Below are positions 51,890-60,850 of a stretch of DNA of 64,000 nucleotides, piece after piece. The DNA comes from UBA8190 sp003453695. GTDB lineage: Bacteria > Actinomycetota > Acidimicrobiia > Acidimicrobiales > UBA8190. The notes below the pieces were generated by a model. The model was not told where the DNA came from. It did no database searches and saw only the letters and a list, made by a program, of their open reading frames with translations. The number at the start of each line of letters is the position of its first letter. The first letter of the stretch is position 1. The position numbers were made by a program, and so were the translations under genes. The stretch covers positions 45,089 to 109,088 of the forward strand of contig DAIRBY010000003.1 in the NCBI GenBank assembly GCA_036796975.1, in the 5' to 3' direction.

Positions 51890-53323
51890 GTGTTGCCGAC
51901 CCCCTCTGGCTACGCAGACCGAAGACGGGACCTCCTGCTCGATTGGGAGCGTCGCTGTCGCGCCCAGGCCGGTGCCGGGCACTCCACCGGGGCGGACGCG
52001 TTGTTCCTCGTCACAGCGCTGTCGAGCGCACTGCGGGCCGGATCGGAGACCCCGGAGCTGGGGCGGGCGGCCCGCACCTGGGGAGCGCGCTTCTCGACGC
52101 CGGTGGAAGCACTCTCCGTACTCACCATGCTGCGCGATGCGCTCATCGAACTGGACGGGGCCCCGGACGGGCGGGGATCGGTGCCCGCCACCATCGTCAA
52201 CAGGCTCTTCGACCAGATGTCGATGGAGGCGGTCGACGCCGCCTCTGCCAACCTCCGTGCCGCCGCCCGCCACGACCCGCTCACGGGGTGCGCCAACCGG
52301 CGGGCCCTGGACGAGGACCTGCCCCGGGCCCTGGCCGGCGCCGAGCGCTCGAAGCTCGACCTGGCCGTCGCCGTGGTGGATCTCGACGGGCTCAAGCAGA
52401 TCAACGACGCCGAGGGCCACGCCGCCGGCGACACCGCATTGCGCTCCCTGGTCGACGCCCTGCGTCGGGCGCTGCGGGAAGCCGACACCCTGTACCGGGC
52501 CGGCGGGGACGAGTTCGTGGTGGTGGCCCCCTTCACCGACGCGGCGGGTGCCCGGGCCCTCATGCGCAGGGCGGAGCGCATGGGCGCGCCCCACTTCAGC
52601 TGGGGCGTCGCCGGGCTGAACCAGGCCCGCGCCCTGGCGGGCGAGGCCAGGGAGCGGCGAGAAGGACGTCATGGCGCCGACAGTGGCATCGGCGCCGGGG
52701 CCCTCGGCGCCCTGGCGCTGCTCGAGCTGGCCGACGGCGATCTGTACCGGCGGCGGCGCGCCGCCCGGACGGCGGCGGCCACGGCCAGCCGGCGGCGGCG
52801 GATGACCGCCGTGGCCTCGGTGGCGGCCACCGTGACGGTGACGGCGGGCATGGCCAGCCTGGCGGCAGCGCTGTCGACGGGCGGACAGCGTCCGGCCACC
52901 ACCGCCCGGACGGCCGCAGCCCCTTCCGGCGCCGCCACCGGACCGGCCCAGCCCCACTGGGCGGCGCTCGGTCCCGGGGCCACCAGGCACCGGGACCAGG
53001 CCGGCGGTGACCTCTTGACCGTCCCCGCCCCCACGTCGACGGCGAGCACGGGAGCGACGGCCCCCGCCCCCACCGTCGCCGCGAGCAGCGGCGGGGCCGT
53101 GCCCACGGCGCCCACCAGCACCGCCGCAGCATCGGGCGGTACCGGCCCGGCGGCCACGCCGCTGGTGCAGACGGCGGCGCCGGCCGGGCCCGGCCACGGC
53201 CACGGGCAGGGACAAGGACAGGGGCAGAACCAGGGCCAAGCGGCGAAGGGCGGCTCGGCGTCGGGCGGTTCCACGACAGCGGCCGTGGCGTTCGGTCCTT
53301 CCCACGGCCACGGACATCCCTGA
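51890..53323 (+). CDS. Diguanylate cyclase (GGDEF) with C-terminal membrane anchor and disordered tail
   Basis: A 477-residue protein. Residues 1-125 are a helical segment of no known type. Residues 126-290 form a GGDEF domain with HDPLTGCANRRAL, VDLDGLKQIND, and an intact AGGDEF at 204-209; RxxD (197-200) lies exactly five residues before it, the usual inhibitory site for c-di-GMP. A single transmembrane helix (about 306-328) then leads to a 150-residue Ala/Pro/Thr/Gly tail ending in GHGHGQGQGQ-type repeats, presumably outside the cell. The start GTG is the first good codon after an in-frame stop at 51827. It lies inverted between mnmA and the desulfurase. Confidence 0.88.
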   Translation: MLPTPSGYADRRRDLLLDWERRCRAQAGAGHSTGADALFLVTALSSALRAGSETPELGRAARTWGARFSTPVEALSVLTMLRDALIELDGAPDGRGSVPATIVNRLFDQMSMEAVDAASANLRAAARHDPLTGCANRRALDEDLPRALAGAERSKLDLAVAVVDLDGLKQINDAEGHAAGDTALRSLVDALRRALREADTLYRAGGDEFVVVAPFTDAAGARALMRRAERMGAPHFSWGVAGLNQARALAGEARERREGRHGADSGIGAGALGALALLELADGDLYRRRRAARTAAATASRRRRMTAVASVAATVTVTAGMASLAAALSTGGQRPATTARTAAAPSGAATGPAQPHWAALGPGATRHRDQAGGDLLTVPAPTSTASTGATAPAPTVAASSGGAVPTAPTSTAAASGGTGPAATPLVQTAAPAGPGHGHGQGQGQGQNQGQAAKGGSASGGSTTAAVAFGPSHGHGHP

Positions 53324-53349
53324 TCGAGGCCGAGACGGCGGGCCGGGGC

Positions 53350-54474
53350 TCAGCCGGCGCGCAGCTGCTCCACCGCCTTCGGGACCGCCGCCAGGGCGAG
53401 CGCCACGTCGGCGGCGGTGGTGTTCCAGCCCAGCGAGAAGCGCACCGCCTCTCGGGCCTCGTCGGACGACATACCCATGGCCCTGAGCACGTGGCTCGGC
53501 TCGAGCGCACCGCTGGCGCACGCCGACGCTGCCGAGGCGCACACCCCCGCGTCGTCGAGGAGCACGAGGAGCTCCTCCTGCTCGGTTCCTCTGAAGCGGA
53601 CGTGACAACTCCCCGGCACCTTCTCGGCGCCGGCGGCGGTCTCGGCGGTGTCCGGCACCGAGCGGCGCAACCCTTCGAGGAGCTGTCCCCGCAGCGCCGT
53701 GACCCGCGCCTGCTCCTCCGAGCGGCGCGACAGCGTGGTCTCGAGGGCGGCGGCCATGCCCACGATGCCCGCCACGTTGTGGGTTCCCGGCCGGCGCTCG
53801 CGCTCCTGGGACCCTCCGTACAGCACGGGCCGCAACGCCGTCCCCGACCGCACCACCAGGGCGCCCACGCCTTTGGGCCCACCGAACTTGTGGGCGCTCA
53901 AGGAGACGAGCTCGGCGCCGGACGTGGCGGCGGCCAGGTCGAGCCAGGGCGCGCCCGCCACGGCGTCGGTGTGCACCGAGGCGGCAGGGGCCAAGCTCCG
54001 CACGAGCTCCACCGCCTCCGACAGCGGCTGCACCGTGCCCACCTCGTTGTTGACGAGCATGATCGAGACGAGCCGCACCTCGGGACCGAGCATGGTCGCC
54101 AAGGCGGCGAGGTCGATCACCCCGCTCGCCTTCACGGGAACGGGCCGCCCGCCCACGGCGGCACAGGCGTCGAGCACGGCGTGATGCTCGAACGCCGAGC
54201 ACAGCACCTCCCCACCCGAGGCGCGATAGACGCCGAGCACCGCCAGGTTGCAGGCCTCGGTCCCTCCCGAGGTGAACACGATCTCCGAAGGATCACAGCC
54301 GAGGAGCGGCGCCATGCGCTCTCTCGCCGAGTCCACGGCATCGCCGGCGCGCCGGGCCACGCTGTGGCTCCCGGACGGGTTGCCGAAGTGCTCGGCCAGG
54401 TAGGGCAGCATGGCCGACAGCGCTTCCGGCCGGAGCGGAGCCGTGGCGGCGTAGTCGAGATAGCCCGGCTTCAC
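53350..54474 (-). CDS. Cysteine desulfurase (NifS/IscS type)
   Basis: A 374-residue class V PLP enzyme. YLDYAATAPLRPEAL is the N-terminal signature, FTSGGTEACNLAVLG binds PLP, the Schiff-base lysine is in SAHKFGGPKGVG, and the catalytic cysteine in SACASGALEPSHVL. It takes sulfur from cysteine for tRNA thiolation and Fe-S clusters. Pairing with mnmA in the same neighbourhood, as in mycobacteria, makes it the probable sulfur donor for MnmA. The GTG start at 54474 lies six bases after TACCCT, a leaderless arrangement. Confidence 0.93.
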   Translation of the reverse strand: MKPGYLDYAATAPLRPEALSAMLPYLAEHFGNPSGSHSVARRAGDAVDSARERMAPLLGCDPSEIVFTSGGTEACNLAVLGVYRASGGEVLCSAFEHHAVLDACAAVGGRPVPVKASGVIDLAALATMLGPEVRLVSIMLVNNEVGTVQPLSEAVELVRSLAPAASVHTDAVAGAPWLDLAAATSGAELVSLSAHKFGGPKGVGALVVRSGTALRPVLYGGSQERERRPGTHNVAGIVGMAAALETTLSRRSEEQARVTALRGQLLEGLRRSVPDTAETAAGAEKVPGSCHVRFRGTEQEELLVLLDDAGVCASAASACASGALEPSHVLRAMGMSSDEAREAVRFSLGWNTTAADVALALAAVPKAVEQLRAG

Positions 54475-54556
54475 CCCGCCAGGGTAGGCGCCGTGGCGGT
54501 GCTCGAACGTCAGCGCCGGGAGCCGAGAACCGAGAACGAGACCACGACGCCGCTCC

Positions 54557-55072
54557 TCAGGGCTTCGCCACCATGACGGCCACGGCGGCCACGAACAGCC
54601 CGGTCAGCACGGCGCTCGTCACCGCCACCCGGGTGCACTGCTGCTCGAGCGCCTGGCGGGCGCCCGGGTCGGCCCACCGTTCGGAGACGATCCGCTGGAG
54701 GCGCCGTTCGCCCGGCCACACGAGCAGCTCGGCGAGCACGGCGGACGTCACCCACAGCGCCAGTCCGGCGATCACCCAGGCGTCGGCGGCGTCGAAGGCC
54801 CCGGAGCTGTCGGCGAGAAGGCCGAACCCGAGCACCGGGACCAGATAGAGCGTCCTGCCCGCCCAATTCACGCCGGGACGGAAGTAGCGCCGCAGCCCGT
54901 CGGCCCCCGCCTGGCCCGGTCCCCGGCGTGCCCGCAGCGCCTGCACACCGGTGGTGGCGAGGATCCCGAAGCCGACCACGGCGAAGGCCACGTGCAGGAC
55001 CAGGAGCAGGCTGTAGCCGGGGCCCTCGGGGACCCGGTGCAAGGTGGAGGCGGCCTGGCCCAGCAAGGTCAC
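54557..55072 (-). CDS. DUF2269-like integral membrane protein
   Basis: A 171-residue protein with four hydrophobic helices at about 20-45, 72-90, 98-118 and 148-168. LLLVLHVAFAVVGFG in the first helix, with its histidine, is typical of DUF2269 and other small membrane proteins of the copper-protein-like superfamily. Function unknown. The GTG start follows CACTCT by six bases. It is divergent from galT. Confidence 0.72.
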   Translation of the reverse strand: MTLLGQAASTLHRVPEGPGYSLLLVLHVAFAVVGFGILATTGVQALRARRGPGQAGADGLRRYFRPGVNWAGRTLYLVPVLGFGLLADSSGAFDAADAWVIAGLALWVTSAVLAELLVWPGERRLQRIVSERWADPGARQALEQQCTRVAVTSAVLTGLFVAAVAVMVAKP

Positions 55073-55241
55073 GGGGCCAGAGTGTGGCAGCGGCCCGCCC
55101 CGTCACCGAGAACCGGTGGTGGATCGACATGGACGAAACGTCCAGGTCAGCCGAAAGACCGTATGAACCGATGATGTTTCCGCTGGGAGTAGCGTGGGCC
55201 AGGGACCAGCCCGCGTGCCCCGGCAGAGAGGGCACGGTACG

Positions 55242-55257
55242 GTTACTGATGGGTAAC
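55242..55257 (+). promoter_or_regulatory. Inverted repeat upstream of galT
   Basis: GTTAC-six bases-GTAAC is a short perfect inverted repeat about 35 bases before the galT ATG, in an A/T-richer patch. It could be a repressor site. No separate promoter could be defined with confidence. Confidence 0.4.
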
Positions 55258-55292
55258 TACTCCAGGACAAGCGCACAGATCTCGACGAGGCC

Positions 55293-56276
55293 ATGAACCA
55301 GCTACGGCTCGACCCGCTCACCGGACGTTGGGTCGTCGTCAGCATCGACCGGGCCGAGCGCCCGGCGGCGTTCCTCCAGCGTTCCGCTCCCGTGCAAGCC
55401 GACGTGAAGCGGCCCTGTCCCTTCTGTCCCGGCAACGAGGAGTCCACCCCACCGGCGCTCGAGACCTACGGCGCCAGCGGCTCCTGGCTGGTGCGGGTCG
55501 TGCCCAACCTCTATCCCGCCTTCGAGGGGGACCAGCCCTTCGTCGTCGAGCACCGCGGGCCCATCTACACCCAGGCCACGGCGGGGGGCATTCACGAGGT
55601 CCTCGTGCTGTCGCCCGATCACGACGGCGCCTGGGACCGGATCAGCGACGAGCAGGCGGGCATCGTCATGGCCGCCATCCGCGACCGCATCGAAGAGCAC
55701 TCGGCCGTGCCCGGGCTCCGCTACAGCCAGGCCATCGTGAACGCCGGACGGGAGGCGGGCGCCTCGGTCGAGCACCCACACGGGCAGCTGCTGGGCATGT
55801 CGTTCGTGCCCCGGGAGCTGGCCGAGGAACAAGCCGGGTTCGCCCGCTTCGCCGGACGATGCCTGCTGTGCACGACCGTCGACGCCGAAGAGGACTGCGG
55901 ATACCGCGTCGTCTACGCCGACGAGCGCGTGCTCGTCATCTGTCCGTTCTGGAGCGGCACGCCCTTCGAGATGCTGGTGATCCCCCGGACTCACGGCCCG
56001 CACCTGTACCGGGCCTCGCCTGCCGACCTGGTGGCCGTGGGACGGTCGCTTCGGTCCGTGCTCGGCCAGCTGCGCGACCGCCTGGGCGACGTCGCCTACA
56101 ACCTGGTGTTCCACTCCGCCCCGTACCGGGCCCAGGAGCCCTACCACTGGCACGTGCACATCTGGCCCAAGCTCACCACCCAGGCCGGGTTCGAGCTCGG
56201 CACCGGCGTGCTCATCAACATCGTCGCTCCCGAGCAGGCCACCGAGGAGCTGCGGGTCGCCGTCCCGGCGCTCTGA
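55293..56276 (+). CDS. galT: Galactose-1-phosphate uridylyltransferase
   Basis: A 327-residue GalT of the HIT superfamily. RLDPLTGRWVVVS opens it, CPFCPGNE holds the first zinc-site cysteines, VEHPHGQLLG contains the nucleophilic histidine of the HxHxQ motif, and HWHVHIWPKLT is the C-terminal histidine cluster. It swaps UMP between UDP-glucose and galactose-1-phosphate; some actinobacterial homologues act in nucleotide-sugar metabolism without a full Leloir cluster. No galK or galE is adjacent. The ATG has GAGG just upstream. Confidence 0.93.
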   Translation: MNQLRLDPLTGRWVVVSIDRAERPAAFLQRSAPVQADVKRPCPFCPGNEESTPPALETYGASGSWLVRVVPNLYPAFEGDQPFVVEHRGPIYTQATAGGIHEVLVLSPDHDGAWDRISDEQAGIVMAAIRDRIEEHSAVPGLRYSQAIVNAGREAGASVEHPHGQLLGMSFVPRELAEEQAGFARFAGRCLLCTTVDAEEDCGYRVVYADERVLVICPFWSGTPFEMLVIPRTHGPHLYRASPADLVAVGRSLRSVLGQLRDRLGDVAYNLVFHSAPYRAQEPYHWHVHIWPKLTTQAGFELGTGVLINIVAPEQATEELRVAVPAL

Positions 56277-56399
56277 TCTCGGGTCCGTTTCCGGCGCCGG
56301 TGCTTCCCGCCGTCGCGGCCATCGCTTCCGGCGCCGGCGACCAGCCGCACCCCGCAGCGCACGCCCCGCCTGCTTGAGGCGCCCGGCGCGGCGAGCGGG

Positions 56400-57449
56400 T
56401 CAGCCCAGGAACACCCCGGCCACGTCGCGGTGCAGGTCGAGGTCCACGGTCTTGGCCTGCGCCACCGCCTCGGCGATGGGCACCCGGACGATGTCGGTCC
56501 CCCGCAGCGCCACCATCTTCCCGAAGTCCCCGTCGTGGACGCACCCCACCGCCTCCACCCCGAAGCGGGTGGCGAGGACGCGGTCGAAGGCGGTGGGCGT
56601 GCCACCGCGCTGGATGTGGCCCAGCGTCGTCACCCGGGCTTCGAACCCGGTGCGCGACTCGATCTCGTCGGCGAGCCAGCCCCCGATCCCGCCCAGCCGG
56701 GCGTGACCGAACTGGTCGGTGGCGGGACTCGATCCGGCGCGCCGCGCCCGCTCGAGATCCTCGCCCTCCTGGGGCAGGGCGCCCTCGGACACGACGACGA
56801 TGGACGAGAAGCGGCCGCCGGCGTGTCGCCGGCGCAGCCGCTCGCACACCTCGGCGACGTCGAAGGGCACCTCGGGCACGAGGATCTCCGCGGCGCCGCC
56901 GGCGATGCCGGCATGGGTGGCGATCCACCCGGCGTGGCGCCCCATGACCTCGCACACGATGACGCGGTGGTGCGACTCGGCGGTGGTACGCAGCCGGTCG
57001 ATGGCATCGGTGGCGGTCTGCACGGCCGTGTCGAAACCGAAGGTGACGTCGGTGCCCGACAGGTCGTTGTCGATGGTCTTCGGCACCCCCACCACCTGCA
57101 CGCCGAAGGCGCCGAGCTTGTCGGCCACGCCCAGCGTGTCCTCACCGCCCACGGCCACCACGGCGTCGACCCCGAGCTCGGCCAGGTTGGCCCGCAGCTT
57201 CTCCGGCCCGCCGTCCACGGCAAAGGGATTGGTGCGGGACGTGCCGAGGATGGTGCCGCCGATGGGGAGGATGTCGCGACAGCGGGCCACGTCGAGCTCG
57301 ACCGCCTGGGACTCGAGGGCGCCCTTCCACCCGTCGAGGAAGCCGATGGTGTCGTCGTGGTGCCGCAGCCGGGCGGTGAGCACCACCGCCCGGATCACGG
57401 CGTTCAATCCCGGGCAGTCGCCCCCGCCGGTGAGGATCCCGATGCGCAT
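56400..57449 (-). CDS. PPi-type 6-phosphofructokinase
   Basis: A 349-residue PFK-A family enzyme. TGGGDCPGLNAVIR and EVMGRHAGWIA are family motifs. At the positions equivalent to E. coli Gly104 and Gly124 it has Asp104 (GGEDT) and Lys124 (PKTIDND), the pair found in pyrophosphate-dependent enzymes such as that of Amycolatopsis; ATP-users have glycine there. I therefore expect PPi-dependent, reversible phosphorylation of fructose-6-phosphate. The ATG at 57449 lies seven bases after TAGGGT, suggesting a leaderless mRNA, and it follows the maltokinase-like gene by ten bases. Confidence 0.92.
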   Translation of the reverse strand: MRIGILTGGGDCPGLNAVIRAVVLTARLRHHDDTIGFLDGWKGALESQAVELDVARCRDILPIGGTILGTSRTNPFAVDGGPEKLRANLAELGVDAVVAVGGEDTLGVADKLGAFGVQVVGVPKTIDNDLSGTDVTFGFDTAVQTATDAIDRLRTTAESHHRVIVCEVMGRHAGWIATHAGIAGGAAEILVPEVPFDVAEVCERLRRRHAGGRFSSIVVVSEGALPQEGEDLERARRAGSSPATDQFGHARLGGIGGWLADEIESRTGFEARVTTLGHIQRGGTPTAFDRVLATRFGVEAVGCVHDGDFGKMVALRGTDIVRVPIAEAVAQAKTVDLDLHRDVAGVFLG

Positions 57450-57459
57450 GGCGTGCACC

Positions 57460-58773
57460 CTAGGCCCGAGACGCCCGCTCCAGCTCCAGGGCGGTCACGA
57501 GCAGGCGCACCGCTTCGCGCCCCGGCGGCACCAGGGTGGCGATGCCGGGCACGCCCAGGTAGCCGGCGAGGAACGACCTGCGGTTGCGCTGCTCCCAGGC
57601 GGCGGCCAGCTCGCCCAGCCCCTCGCTCCCGCTCGGGTCCCGCTCCTCGGCCGCCGAGGCGGCGACGTCGGTGAGCGACCACATCATGTCGGCCACGTCG
57701 GCGAGCGGCGTGCGATAGGCGATGCCGTCGTCCTCGATGACCGGCGGCGACGGCCCTTGGGGCGCGGGCGGTGGCCAGCCTCCCGGGGCCAGGTCGCCGA
57801 CGTACCAACCCTGCTCGGTGCGCCACACCTTCCCGAGACCGAAGTCCCCATGGGTCCGGATGGCGTCGGCGCTCTCGGGCAGCCGGTCCAGCGCCTCGAG
57901 CACGCTGAGCACGTCGGGCCGGTCCGACTGCTCGGGACGTCGAGCCGCCAGCGCGCCGTGCACGGCGTCGGCCCACACCTTCACGCCGGCGCGGCGCCTG
58001 CCGAAGGCGCGCTCGAGCGCCAGGTGCATGCGTGCCGCCATGGTCCCGAGACGATGGGCCTCGGCACCGAAGTCGCCTCCCGCCATCTCGGGCGGTCCCC
58101 CCGAGGCGTACAGGTCGCGCACCGACGTGAGCGCCAGCGCCCGGCCCGAGGACGGGCCGGCCAGGAGCTCCTGCACCACGCCCAGGTCCCACGGCCCCCT
58201 CCGCCATCGTGACAGCGGGGCGGCCACGTGGTTGAACCCGGCATCGTCGAGGGCGAACAGGGTGTCCACCTCGGGACGGGAACCGGGTGCGACGTCGTTG
58301 AACACCGTGAAGGAGAAGCGGTCCTCCATGGCCATGGTCACCGAGGCGTCGTCCATGCGCAGCTGGCGGACCAAGGCGGCGTCCACCCGGGCGCCGGCGA
58401 CGTGGGCGAGCAGCAGGGCCGCCGTCTCGCTGTCGCGCAGGGCGTCGAACACGACAGCGTCGCCGTCGCCGTCGCCGACGATCCCGAGCACGACGTCCTC
58501 ACCGTCGGCCAGGACACGCACCTGGTCGTCGGGGGAACGCAGCCCGAGGGGCACGTGCACCACCCGGGAGCCGACCTCGGCCACCACGTCGAGGAGCCCG
58601 GGGCGTCCCCGCCGCAGCTGCACGGCGTCGAGGACGGTGACCGGCGGGGTGTCGCCACCCCAGCCGTGGCGGCGGCCGACGTAGGCCGAGACCGCCCCGC
58701 CCAGGCCCGCCAGCGTCTCCTCGGCCACGGACCCGACCCCGGCCGCCGGCCCCGGTGTCCCGGCGCCGTTCAC
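57460..58773 (-). CDS. Maltokinase-like protein with altered catalytic motifs
   Basis: A 437-residue protein whose position after treS and overall layout (N-terminal cap, APH-like kinase fold) identify it as the Pep2/maltokinase type. Ordinary maltokinases have HGDxHLGQ and DFEGEP. Here these read HGDFGLGK (308-315) and DLAPGG (327-332). The catalytic Asp310 and metal-binding Asp327 remain, but the Gln that ligands magnesium is Lys, and the acidic residue after the second aspartate is lost. Activity may be weak, changed or absent. The GTG start overlaps the treS stop (GTGA), so the two are coupled. Confidence 0.75.
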   Translation of the reverse strand: MNGAGTPGPAAGVGSVAEETLAGLGGAVSAYVGRRHGWGGDTPPVTVLDAVQLRRGRPGLLDVVAEVGSRVVHVPLGLRSPDDQVRVLADGEDVVLGIVGDGDGDAVVFDALRDSETAALLLAHVAGARVDAALVRQLRMDDASVTMAMEDRFSFTVFNDVAPGSRPEVDTLFALDDAGFNHVAAPLSRWRRGPWDLGVVQELLAGPSSGRALALTSVRDLYASGGPPEMAGGDFGAEAHRLGTMAARMHLALERAFGRRRAGVKVWADAVHGALAARRPEQSDRPDVLSVLEALDRLPESADAIRTHGDFGLGKVWRTEQGWYVGDLAPGGWPPPAPQGPSPPVIEDDGIAYRTPLADVADMMWSLTDVAASAAEERDPSGSEGLGELAAAWEQRNRRSFLAGYLGVPGIATLVPPGREAVRLLVTALELERASRA

Positions 58774-60749
58774 GACGGCGCCTCGCCGCCCGGGGGGCTC
58801 TGCGACGCCGGCTCGACGCCGTCCGGCACACGGGTGGGACCGGGATCGGCGGGAGCGGCAGCAACGGCACCGCCGTCAGCCCGAGCGGCGTCAGCCGGGC
58901 CGGGCTCTCCGTGGACTTCGGGCCGCAGCACCAGCTCGAACCAGTAGAAGCCGTAGGGACCCAGGGTGACGCTGTAGGTCTGGGTGGCGATCACGGGGAA
59001 GCGGACCCGTCCGAGCAGCTCGACCGGGGTCCGGCCCGCCCACTCCGTGAGGTCGAGGTCGGCGGGCTGGGCGAAGCGGCTCAGGTTGTGCACGCACAGC
59101 ACCGGGTTCCCCGCAGCGCGCTCCACCCCGGCGTTGCGGCGCAGTCGCGTCCGGGCCGGGCGCGCCTCGGTGGTGGCGGCGTCGGAAGCCTCCGGGCTGC
59201 GCACGTAGGCGAGCACCGACGGGTTGCCGCACGCCACGACGTCGAAGGTGCCCGTGCCGAACACCGGGAACTGCTTGCGGGTCTGGAGCATGCTCCGCAT
59301 CCAGTGCAGGAACGAGCTCGGGTTGCGCTGCTCGGCCTCGACGTTCACGGCACCGAAGCCGTAGACGGGGTCCATGAGCGGCGGCAGGTAGAGCTGGGCG
59401 AAGTCGGCGCGGCTGAACCCGCCGTTTCGGTCCGGGCTCCACGGCATCGGGGTGCGCACCGAATCGCGGTCGCCCAGGTACACGTTGTCGCCCATGAGCA
59501 GCTCGTCGCCGTAGTAGATGAAGGGGCTGCCCGGGAGGGAGAAGAGCAGGGCGTTGAGCAGCTCCGCCAGGCGCCGGTCGCCGTCGAGCAGCGGCGCCAG
59601 GCGCCGGCCGATGCCCATGTGGCGTCGCATGCGGGGGTCCTTCACGTACTCCGCCACCATGTAGTCGCGCTCCTCCTCCGAGACCTTCTCGAGGGTGAGC
59701 TCGTCGTGGTTGCGCAGGAAGATGGCCCACTGGCACGAGTCGGGGATGTCCGGGGTCTGGGCCAGGATCTCGGTCACCGGGAAGCGCTGCTCCCGGCGCA
59801 CCGCCATGAACAGCCGCGGCATGAGCGGGAAGTGGAAGCACATGTTGCACTCGTCGCCGTCGCCGAAGTAGTCGACGAGATCGGCGGGCCACTGGTTGGC
59901 CTCGGCCAGGAGCACCCGGTCGGGGTAGATGGCGTCGACCTCCTTGCGCAGCTGCTTCAAGAGGGCGTGCGTCTCGGGAAGGTTCTCGCCGGTGGTGCCG
60001 TCGCGCTGGAACAGGTACGGCACGGCGTCGAGGCGGAACCCGTCCAGGCCGATGTCGAGCCAGAAGCGCACCACCCGCAGCATGGCGTCCACGACCTCGG
60101 GGTTGTCGTAGTTGAGGTCGGGCTGGTGGGAGTAGAAGCGGTGCCAGTAGTACTGCTGGCGCTCGGGCACGAACGTCCAGTTGGACGTCTCCACGTCGAC
60201 GAACACCACCCGGGCCTCGGGCCACCGGTGGTCGTCGTCGTTCCACACGTAGAAGTCGGCCTTGGGGCTGGACCGCGACGAGCTCGACTCGACGAACCAC
60301 GGGTGCTGGTCGCTCGTGTGGTTCATCACCAGATCGGCGACGACCCGGATGTCACGCCGGTGGGCGTCGTCCAGGAAGGCCACCAGGTCGTCGAGCGTCC
60401 CGAGCTCGGGATGCACGGTGAAGAAGTCGCTGATGTCGTACCCGCCGTCCCGCAGCGGGGAGGGGTAGTAGGGCAGGAGCCACAGGCAGTCGACCCCGAG
60501 CCATTCCAGGTAGTCGAGCTTGGCCCGCAACCCGGCGAGGTCGCCGATGCCGTCGTCGTTGGAGTCGAAGAAGCCGCGGGTGAACACCTCGTAGAACACC
60601 GCCCGCCGGTACCACTCTGCTTCGCCGCGAGCCGGGAGGGCCGAGGGACGGATGCCGGGCAGGCGGGGGCCCCCGGCGCGGCGGGCCGGCGGTGCGCCGC
60701 GCTGGGTGCGCCTGCCCCGGATCGGGCGGGGCGGTCGGGACACCGCCAT
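58770..60749 (-). CDS. treS: Trehalose synthase (GH13)
   Basis: A 659-residue GH13 enzyme of the trehalose synthase type. RAVFYEVFTRGFFDSNDDGIGDL is the start of the barrel, the nucleophile Asp is in DGFRLDAVPYLF, the acid Glu in LLAEANQW, and the third acid in FLRNHDEL. It interconverts maltose and trehalose and, with maltokinase and GlgE, can feed alpha-glucan synthesis; no glgE or glgB gene is within the window. It has a 40-residue basic head and a 50-residue Pro/Ala tail not shared with most homologues. Confidence 0.94.
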   Translation of the reverse strand: MAVSRPPRPIRGRRTQRGAPPARRAGGPRLPGIRPSALPARGEAEWYRRAVFYEVFTRGFFDSNDDGIGDLAGLRAKLDYLEWLGVDCLWLLPYYPSPLRDGGYDISDFFTVHPELGTLDDLVAFLDDAHRRDIRVVADLVMNHTSDQHPWFVESSSSRSSPKADFYVWNDDDHRWPEARVVFVDVETSNWTFVPERQQYYWHRFYSHQPDLNYDNPEVVDAMLRVVRFWLDIGLDGFRLDAVPYLFQRDGTTGENLPETHALLKQLRKEVDAIYPDRVLLAEANQWPADLVDYFGDGDECNMCFHFPLMPRLFMAVRREQRFPVTEILAQTPDIPDSCQWAIFLRNHDELTLEKVSEEERDYMVAEYVKDPRMRRHMGIGRRLAPLLDGDRRLAELLNALLFSLPGSPFIYYGDELLMGDNVYLGDRDSVRTPMPWSPDRNGGFSRADFAQLYLPPLMDPVYGFGAVNVEAEQRNPSSFLHWMRSMLQTRKQFPVFGTGTFDVVACGNPSVLAYVRSPEASDAATTEARPARTRLRRNAGVERAAGNPVLCVHNLSRFAQPADLDLTEWAGRTPVELLGRVRFPVIATQTYSVTLGPYGFYWFELVLRPEVHGEPGPADAARADGGAVAAAPADPGPTRVPDGVEPASQSPPGGEAPS

Positions 60750-60850
60750 GCACGGTAATGGAAGGGACGCCGATCGAGGTGCCCATGCGGGCGGCTCGAC
60801 GCCCGGAAGGAGGCCCCCGAGGACCGGCGGCGACGGCGGGGGTTCGCCGC

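Noticed and set aside
55103..55447. Minus-strand 114-codon frame before and into galT
   Set aside because: It overlaps the start of galT on the opposite strand, is Ser/Arg-rich with no motif, and lacks a ribosome site.
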